This document shows positions 58,185 to 64,000 of a DNA stretch of 64,000 nucleotides, in pieces. The notes below the pieces were generated by a model. It had not been told where the DNA came from and did no database searches. It saw only the letters and a list, made by a program, of their open reading frames with translations. The DNA lies in contig CALSLT010000021.1 in NCBI GenBank assembly GCA_943787265.1, positions 1 to 64,000 on the forward strand. The letters run 5' to 3'. Each line of letters starts with the position of its first letter. Position 1 is the first letter of the stretch. A program made the translations under genes and the position numbers. This stretch comes from an uncultured Planctomycetaceae bacterium. Lineage in GTDB: Bacteria; Planctomycetota; Planctomycetia; Planctomycetales; Planctomycetaceae.

Positions 58185-60433
58185 GTGGTCGCAAGGTCGG
58201 GGCCGCCGAATGGCCCCAGTGTTGTGAGCCGACGGCGCTAGCCGCGGGCCTCGGCGTGTGCGCAGGCATTCAACGCCCGCGGCTAGCGCCGTCGGCTCAC
58301 AACACTGACCGACAAACCCGGTGCCGACCCTACGGAACGGCAGGACTTCTGTTTTTGATGGCTTTTGCCGTCTTCCGAATGCCGCCGTGGTTGCCTCTGT
58401 TTGTACATGAGTCGAACGGCGTTGACCCCTCGTGGCAAATGCTGCTTAACGAGGCCGGATCAAACGGCTGGATCTTCGGCCGGGATCTGTTCTTCACTTA
58501 TGGGCCTTTCGGATTTATTCACGCGCGGATGTACCACCCGGAAACGTGGGCCGTGCTGGCCACCGTCTGGGTTGGCATATCGGTGATCATGGCCGACCTT
58601 GTCTGGCGAGTCTCAGGCCACGGTCGGCTGAGTTCAGTCGGAAGGGCTTTGTTTGGCATCGTGATCCTCGAGTTCATGAGCCGCGACGCGATGGCTGTTT
58701 GCTTCGGCCTGCACGCTCTCGTGTTTTACGAAGCTGTCGGATGCTCATGCAAAGATGCAATGACGCAAAGTGCTGTGGAGAGTTTGCGATCCTTTGCGCC
58801 TTCGCGTCTTTGCGTGAAGTCGTTCCATGAGTTGTTTCAAGGAATCAGACTGGCACTTCCGATTCTGTTGCTGACAGCGTTGCCCTGGGCGAAGTTCAGC
58901 TATTTTGTGACCGCTATGTTCCTTGGTTTTTCGTTAGTAGCCGTTGCCTTGTTGCAGCAACGTTTTCCTTGGCGAGCGACGGTGCTGTTCGCCGTGTGCC
59001 CTCTTGCGTGGTTGATGTCGGGCGCGACGCTGGCTGAGTGCGGCGAGTTTATCGGTACCGGTCTGCAACTTGCTGGTGGATATAGCGCTGCGATGGGGCT
59101 TGGCCCTGCCAGCACTTCGGGACTGATCGTCGTCGTGACGGCGGCGTGCGTTGTGCTGTTGCTGCCGATCTGGTTTTCGTCACGACTGCAGAATCACGAC
59201 TGGCGGCTGCGGGGGCTCACGATGCTCTTTCTGCAAGGGCTGCTGTTCATCGTGTGGAAGTCCTGCTTCGTGAGATATCACGCCGAACGGATTCCAGTGT
59301 TTCTGGGAACGGTCCTTCCAATGCTGGCTTACGGAATGTTTTGCTCACGCGATGGAGAAGGCCCCGACTTACCGGTCAGCAGGTTCAGCGGGTTGCTACA
59401 TTCGGTGACCCGCCGGCTGGTCATGCCGGGAATGTTTGCGACGCTGTGCGTAATGATGTTGGCCGGGACGGCCGAGCGAGTACGACCACTATCGCCTGGC
59501 GAAATGATTGCTCACGCCGCCGCGCCTTTCCGCGACCAGGTCCTGGCAGTCGTTCAGACGGTAAAAGAACCCGCTTGGCGACAGAGTACTCACAATGAGC
59601 AGTTAGAAAAAATCCGACTCGCCAACGCAATCCCGGACATCGACGGAACGGTCGACATGTTTCCAGGCAAACTTGCCGTCGCGTTTGCACACGGACTGAA
59701 GTTACAGCCTCGGCCAGTGCTGCAGGGGTACGCCGCGTTCGGCCCCGAGTTGATCGAACGTGACGCTCAGCATTTTCGCGGACAGAACGCTCCCGACCAC
59801 GTTCTGATATCGATTGGAGAAATCGACGGACGACTGCCGACGATGGAAGATTCGCGTGCCTGGTTCGAACTTCTGTCCCGCTACGACCTGACTGATTCGA
59901 GTGGTGAACTGATCAGGCTGAGCCGTCGACAGGATTCGGCGCTTGTCTTGAGTCAGGAGCTGGCGTCGAGCACGACCGTGAAGTTTGGCGAGCCAGTAAA
60001 CTTGCCACAGGGGCTTGCGGGACCAGTGTGGTGCAGAATGCAGATCGAGCCATCGCTGGCCGGTCGCGCTGCTTCGATACTTTACCGACTTCCTGAGCTT
60101 CAACTGCGACTTCACTGTGATCGCGGAACCGATCGAGAATTTCGCTTGCTGCCGGCCGCCGTCGGATCAGGATTTCTCATCAGCCCGGTTGTCGAGTCGC
60201 GAGACGATCTCATCCGACTGTGGCAGTGGCGAGGCCGTGCCGATTCAGAGAACGCGAGCAGTGCAGGGCGAGTCGTGAGCATCGCCTGCTCCGCCACCAA
60301 CAACGACCTGAGCGAAATGTTGTTTGAGACGGACGTGACCGTCGAATTCTTTGACTGTATTAGACGTGTTGACCCGATGCCGGAATCCGCTCGCCCGACA
60401 GACGTCGCCACGCGCGGTCGATTTTCCTTTTGA
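58181..60433 (+). CDS. Large polytopic membrane protein of a glycan locus
   Basis: Up to 750 residues. The GTG at 58181 overlaps the GT2 stop, but residues ~13-45 are encoded by the palindrome at 58217-58307. The ATG at 58358 (MAFAVFRMPPWLPLF), 12 bases after AGGA, is an equally good start. About 10 membrane helices follow, with VDPSWQMLLNEAGSNGW and LFFTYGPFGFIH in the first external loop; the PSWQ...YGP combination recurs in uncharacterised GT-C-like membrane proteins. The last ~280 residues are soluble. A second repeat lies in frame at 58745-58817. Glycosyltransferase or polymerase activity is only inferred. Confidence 0.78.
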   Translation: MSGRKVGAAEWPQCCEPTALAAGLGVCAGIQRPRLAPSAHNTDRQTRCRPYGTAGLLFLMAFAVFRMPPWLPLFVHESNGVDPSWQMLLNEAGSNGWIFGRDLFFTYGPFGFIHARMYHPETWAVLATVWVGISVIMADLVWRVSGHGRLSSVGRALFGIVILEFMSRDAMAVCFGLHALVFYEAVGCSCKDAMTQSAVESLRSFAPSRLCVKSFHELFQGIRLALPILLLTALPWAKFSYFVTAMFLGFSLVAVALLQQRFPWRATVLFAVCPLAWLMSGATLAECGEFIGTGLQLAGGYSAAMGLGPASTSGLIVVVTAACVVLLLPIWFSSRLQNHDWRLRGLTMLFLQGLLFIVWKSCFVRYHAERIPVFLGTVLPMLAYGMFCSRDGEGPDLPVSRFSGLLHSVTRRLVMPGMFATLCVMMLAGTAERVRPLSPGEMIAHAAAPFRDQVLAVVQTVKEPAWRQSTHNEQLEKIRLANAIPDIDGTVDMFPGKLAVAFAHGLKLQPRPVLQGYAAFGPELIERDAQHFRGQNAPDHVLISIGEIDGRLPTMEDSRAWFELLSRYDLTDSSGELIRLSRRQDSALVLSQELASSTTVKFGEPVNLPQGLAGPVWCRMQIEPSLAGRAASILYRLPELQLRLHCDRGTDREFRLLPAAVGSGFLISPVVESRDDLIRLWQWRGRADSENASSAGRVVSIACSATNNDLSEMLFETDVTVEFFDCIRRVDPMPESARPTDVATRGRFSF
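58217..58307. repeat. Perfect 33-bp inverted repeat overlapping a gene start
   Basis: Arms 58217-58249 and 58275-58307 (core GCCGACGGCGCTAGCCGC) are exact reverse complements with a 25-base loop. This is one of the strongest hairpins in the window. It falls inside the 5' part of the annotated membrane-protein gene, just after the GT2 stop. Confidence 0.92.
58745..58817. repeat. Imperfect 26-bp inverted repeat inside coding sequence
   Basis: Arms 58745-58770 and 58792-58817 match at 21 of 26 positions as inverted copies (TCATGCAAAG... and ...CTTTGCGTGA). The arm resembles the GCAAAGACGCGAAGGCGCAAAG type of dispersed repeat. It is translated in frame as a polar stretch (CSCKDAMTQSAVESLRSFAP and onward) between two membrane helices. 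Confidence 0.75.
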
Positions 60434-60618
60434 GTTGGCGAACTGGCTGCACTCGCAATATGAAATACCGAATGAGCGACTTTCTGTAGCGTTCAAATGG
60501 GTTCTCGATTTGGTCAGAATTGCATTACACTGAGAAGGCGTGACCGAAAGAGTCCTGAAAAGAACGATTTCATCTGCCGGGGCCGGCGGACCAATGAATT
60601 GACAGCAGGCAGTAACGC

Positions 60619-63600
60619 ATGACCGTCGGACCTGAAGACTTCTTCAAGCGAATTGAAGAATCAGGACTGCTCAACGATTCGATCGTCGAGCAGAAGGACC
60701 GGTTGCGGGCAGTCGCTTCCGGAGAAGAAGCCGCTGCAGACCTTGTCAGCCAGAAACTGCTGACGGCGTACCAGAGCGAGGTGCTGCTTAGCGGTGATGA
60801 CGTTCCGCTGGTTCTGGGTGACTACGTGGTCACCGGGTCGATCGGTCGGGGCGGGATGGGCTACGTGCTGATGGCTCGGCACCGCCGAATGAAGCGGCAG
60901 GTGGCGATTAAGTTTCTGCTCAAGTCGCTGACGGATTCTGATGACCTGCGACGACGGTTTGAACGCGAGGTCGAAGCTGCGGCTCAGCTCGACCATCAGA
61001 ACATCGTCACGGCGTACGACGCGGGAGTTCACGAGGGCAGTCATTACCTCGTCATGCAGTATGTCGATGGCGAAGACTTGTCGCAGATCGTCAAGTCATC
61101 CGGTCCGATGGAGATTCCGGATGCCGTTGATGTGATCCGGCAGGCGGCGTTGGGACTTGGTTACGCTCACGATCGCGGCATCATTCATCGAGATATCAAA
61201 CCGGGGAACCTGTTGCTCGATAGTGAAGGCGTCGTACGCATCCTGGACATGGGCCTGGCTCGGATGACCCCTTCGCCCGGTGACGAGCTGGAAGGCGGAG
61301 CACATGCCGACCTGACCAACACCGGCAGCGTCATGGGCACCATCGATTACATGGCTCCCGAACAGGCACTGGACGCCAAGTCGGTCGATGCTCGAGCTGA
61401 CCTCTACGCCCTGGGTTGCACTCTGTATTTTCTGTTGACGAGCAATCCGCCGTTCCGCAACGAGACCGTCATGCGACGGCTGCTGGCTCACCGCGAACAG
61501 CCAGCACCTCGCATTTCAGAGTACCGTCCTGGTGCTCCGCGCGAACTCGACGACATTTTTGCGACGATGATGGCCAAGTCGCCGGATGATCGTTTTCCGT
61601 CGATGAAGCATCTGGTCGTCGCGTTGGACAGTCTTGGGTTGAACGACTCAGAAGACGAACAGATGGCGACGCTGGACGTGCCCGATGACGGAAACGGTGG
61701 CTTCGTCAAATTGCCTGACGTCGGTGAGCCGTCGATTTCCGATTCGGCAACCTCACCAGCGACGTCACCTCAATCAGGCGACGAGTCGTCGACCGGGGCG
61801 ACGCGCAGGGTGCCCGACTCCGATGTCACGATACTCGAAACTCCGACTCATGCATCGGCCATGAGTGCGCTCGAAAATGCCGTCGCGATTTCCCCGGACT
61901 CCACTTCTCCCGACACAGACTTCACGGGAGTGGGTGAGACGATTATCGGAGGCTCGCCATCTGTTGCTGGTGCAGCGGCCGCGCGCGGGGCAAAGTCTCA
62001 GCCGCCGTGGAAACTGATCGCGCCGGTCGGACTGGCCATCGTCGCACTGATTGCGTTTCTGGTCACACGCCCCGATCCCGCCGCCGAAACGCTGGATTCG
62101 GCGACACCGAATATCGTGGACTCCGGGGCACAGGATACTACACCCACTGATGATCCACCGGTTGCTGGCGGCACAAAGCAGTCGTCTCCCGATCGAGACG
62201 TTGCTCGCTGGGTGCTGTCGATCGGCGGTGAGGTCGACGTGGTCGTGGACGGCAAGACACTGGGCGTTGCCGACATCCCCGAGCTGCCGACTGACGCGTT
62301 TGGGGACGCTGAGTCTGATCAACACAGAAGTGTCAGGAAAAACGCTGGAGCAAATTCAGGGATTGCCTCTTGTTATTCTGAGCATCGGAGGGACAGCAAT
62401 CAAAGGCAGCGACCTTGAGCTGCTCAATGGGTTTCCGGAAATTCTCAACCTTACTGTCGACGGTTCACAAGCGTCGGCCGTGGGCGGACAGCACATTGCA
62501 CAGTTGAAGGGGATTACAAATTTCACGATCACGGATGGCGAAGGAATGAATTCGGACTTCATTCAGAAAATGGCCGGCCTTGAATCCCTGAGGTTTGACA
62601 AGGCCGGAGAGGACGCGGATATCGAGAATCTGAAGGACCTTCCGAAACTGAGTTTCCTGCAACTCCAGTACGCCAGGATCACCGACGCGGCCCTCTCACG
62701 GTTTCGGCAACTACCCGCTCTATCGCGTCTGTCTCTCACGTATTGCCCCGAACTGACCGACGAAGGGCTTCGGCACCTGCACGAACTCAAGCAACTGACG
62801 AGTCTCGACCTGGCCAGCAACAAAGGGCTGACCGCCGACGGAATCAAGGAACTTACGGCAGCTCTGCCCGGCTGCCGAATCGAATCGGACCACGGCACGT
62901 TCGGACCGCCTGCTGTCGCGATGACGCCTGACCGACGCGCGGCGGCGGTCGTCCTGGAACTCGGCGGCACGGTTACTGTTCGATTGGCTTCAGGCGAAAC
63001 GTTGCCGGTCAAAGCTCTCGCGGAACTTCCCACCACTCCGTTCTTCGTGACGGACATCATCCTTGGGAACCTGGAGAGCGTCGATGATGACAGCCTGACT
63101 CACTTTCGAGGACTCAGTGGTTTACTTGGTCTGAATCTGGCGAATGATTCGATCACGGATCGCGGTCTGGCGAATCTGACGAATGAAGGACGTCAGCCAT
63201 TGCCGACTCTGCTACGGCTTTACCTGGATGGGACCTATGTTTCGCAGGACGGTCTGAAATATCTGAGTGGTTCGCGAGACCTTCAGGGCCTGTTGCTCGC
63301 GGAGAGTGCGATCACCAGGGGAGACGTCCTGGGGCAGTTTCCGAAACTGAGTATGCTCAGCGTGGCTCGGACATCGCTTAAAACGAATGAACTGCGGGTT
63401 ATCCGCAAGCTTCCGCAAATGGGGAATCTCAGTATCGATGCCCGCCACTTTTCCGGCGAGACAGCGACTGATATCGCGAGCCTGTCCAGGCTGCATACCT
63501 TGATGTTGTCCGATGCGAACGGCTTTGACTCGAGCATCCTCTCCAGATTGGAATCACTGAAAGTACTCAAAGTTCGCAAATGTGCCGCTGATGCCATTGA

Positions 63601-64000
63601 CGGTGCATTCTGGAAATCGGTCGCGGGACTGCGTGGGCTCGAAAATCTGAGTTTTTCGGACGTTACTGATCAGTCACTGGCGGAAGTCTCATCCATGCCT
63701 CAGCTTCGTCGCTTCGAGGTGACATCCAGATCAGTTTCGGGAGCGGCACTCGTGAAAGCGATGTCGAAGTTTCCGAACGTCACATCTCTCACGGTGACAT
63801 ACTCGGAATGGTCCGACGACGACGTCCAGCAACTCCACGGACTGAAGTCGCTTCGGGAACTTAATCTGGCCGGAAACAAGGCCAGCGCCGAGGCCATCAA
63901 ATCGCTGTCTGCCGCACTACCCGACTGCCGAATCATCTCTGACCACGGCACGTTCGGACCGCCAGCTGCCGCGATGTCCCCCGATCGTCATGCGGCGGAG
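60619..64000 (+). CDS. Transmembrane Ser/Thr protein kinase with tandem LRR modules, 3' end outside window
   Basis: From the ATG at 60619, residues ~75-340 form a Hanks-type kinase: GSIGRGGMGYVLMARH, Lys in QVAIKFLL, HRDIKPGNLLL, DMGLAR (DFG changed to DMG) and IDYMAPEQA. One membrane helix (LIAPVGLAIVALIAFLV) lies near residue 480. The frame changes at GGGG 62302-62305; removing one G continues as TLSLINTEVSGKTLEQIQ into leucine-rich repeats up to the window end. The LRR part is modular: the HGTFGPP motif at 62888 recurs at 63941, exactly 351 codons later, with a third module beginning. External LRRs probably bind a ligand or partner and signal to the kinase. Confidence 0.9.

Overview
The window looks like a chromosomal segment of a planctomycete (Planctomycetota, class Planctomycetia). 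The supporting marks are a PEP-CTERM/exosortase locus, secreted and Tat-exported Gfo/Idh/MocA-like oxidoreductases, two very large Ser/Thr kinases carrying beta-helix or leucine-rich-repeat tails, an ECF sigma factor with a C-terminal zinc-finger-like tail, a DMP19 protein, short palindromic dispersed repeats and loosely packed mid-GC genes. The lineage is inferred from gene content; no rRNA or marker tree is available here.

Layout. (1) 1-13.5 kb, nearly all minus strand: a surface-polymer and protein-sorting locus. From upstream to downstream it reads Gfo/Idh dehydrogenase, small membrane protein, GT87-type membrane glycosyltransferase, GtrA protein, hexapeptide acyltransferase, GT4 glycosyltransferase, TPR protein, exosortase, EpsI-like protein, PEP-CTERM protein, FAD oxidoreductase and polysaccharide deacetylase. 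(2) 13.7-16.6 kb: a secreted transglutaminase-like protein and a conserved unknown. (3) 16.6-22.2 kb: a minus-strand run of ECF sigma factor, HemN-like radical SAM protein, chorismate-lyase-like protein, flavin halogenase-like protein and a secreted unknown; this may be a small aromatic-compound pathway. (4) 22.3-31.5 kb: a Tat Gfo/Idh protein, a WD40 protein, a redoxin/cytochrome c/copper monooxygenase/ankyrin fusion, small genes including an antitoxin-like gene coupled to a 4-TM protein, then groES-groEL. (5) 32-45.5 kb: a GT39-like membrane protein, a large kinase, a hybrid histidine kinase followed by HD-GYP and CBS-GGDEF proteins (c-di-GMP turnover), and an ExeA-like ATPase with a very long acidic tail. 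(6) 46-49.3 kb: tRNA-Ser(GCU), a GIY-YIG gene with an internal stop, an IS630-like transposase and a small Cys-rich protein. (7) 49.4-53.3 kb: a three-subunit molybdenum hydroxylase operon whose Fe-S subunit lacks most N-terminal cluster ligands. (8) 53.7-60.4 kb, plus strand: a second glycan locus with methyltransferase, two sugar-nucleotide epimerases, GT2 and a large membrane protein. (9) 60.6 kb to the end: a Ser/Thr kinase with tandem ~351-residue LRR modules, running off the window.

A property that affects every reading is that at least eleven places, in six genes, show a one-base frame change that, if corrected, restores a continuous conserved protein. Most lie in short homopolymers and nearly all are one extra base. 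This looks more like read or assembly error than gene decay, so several entries are given as repaired spans. Palindromic dispersed repeats are common and in two places have become part of coding sequence.
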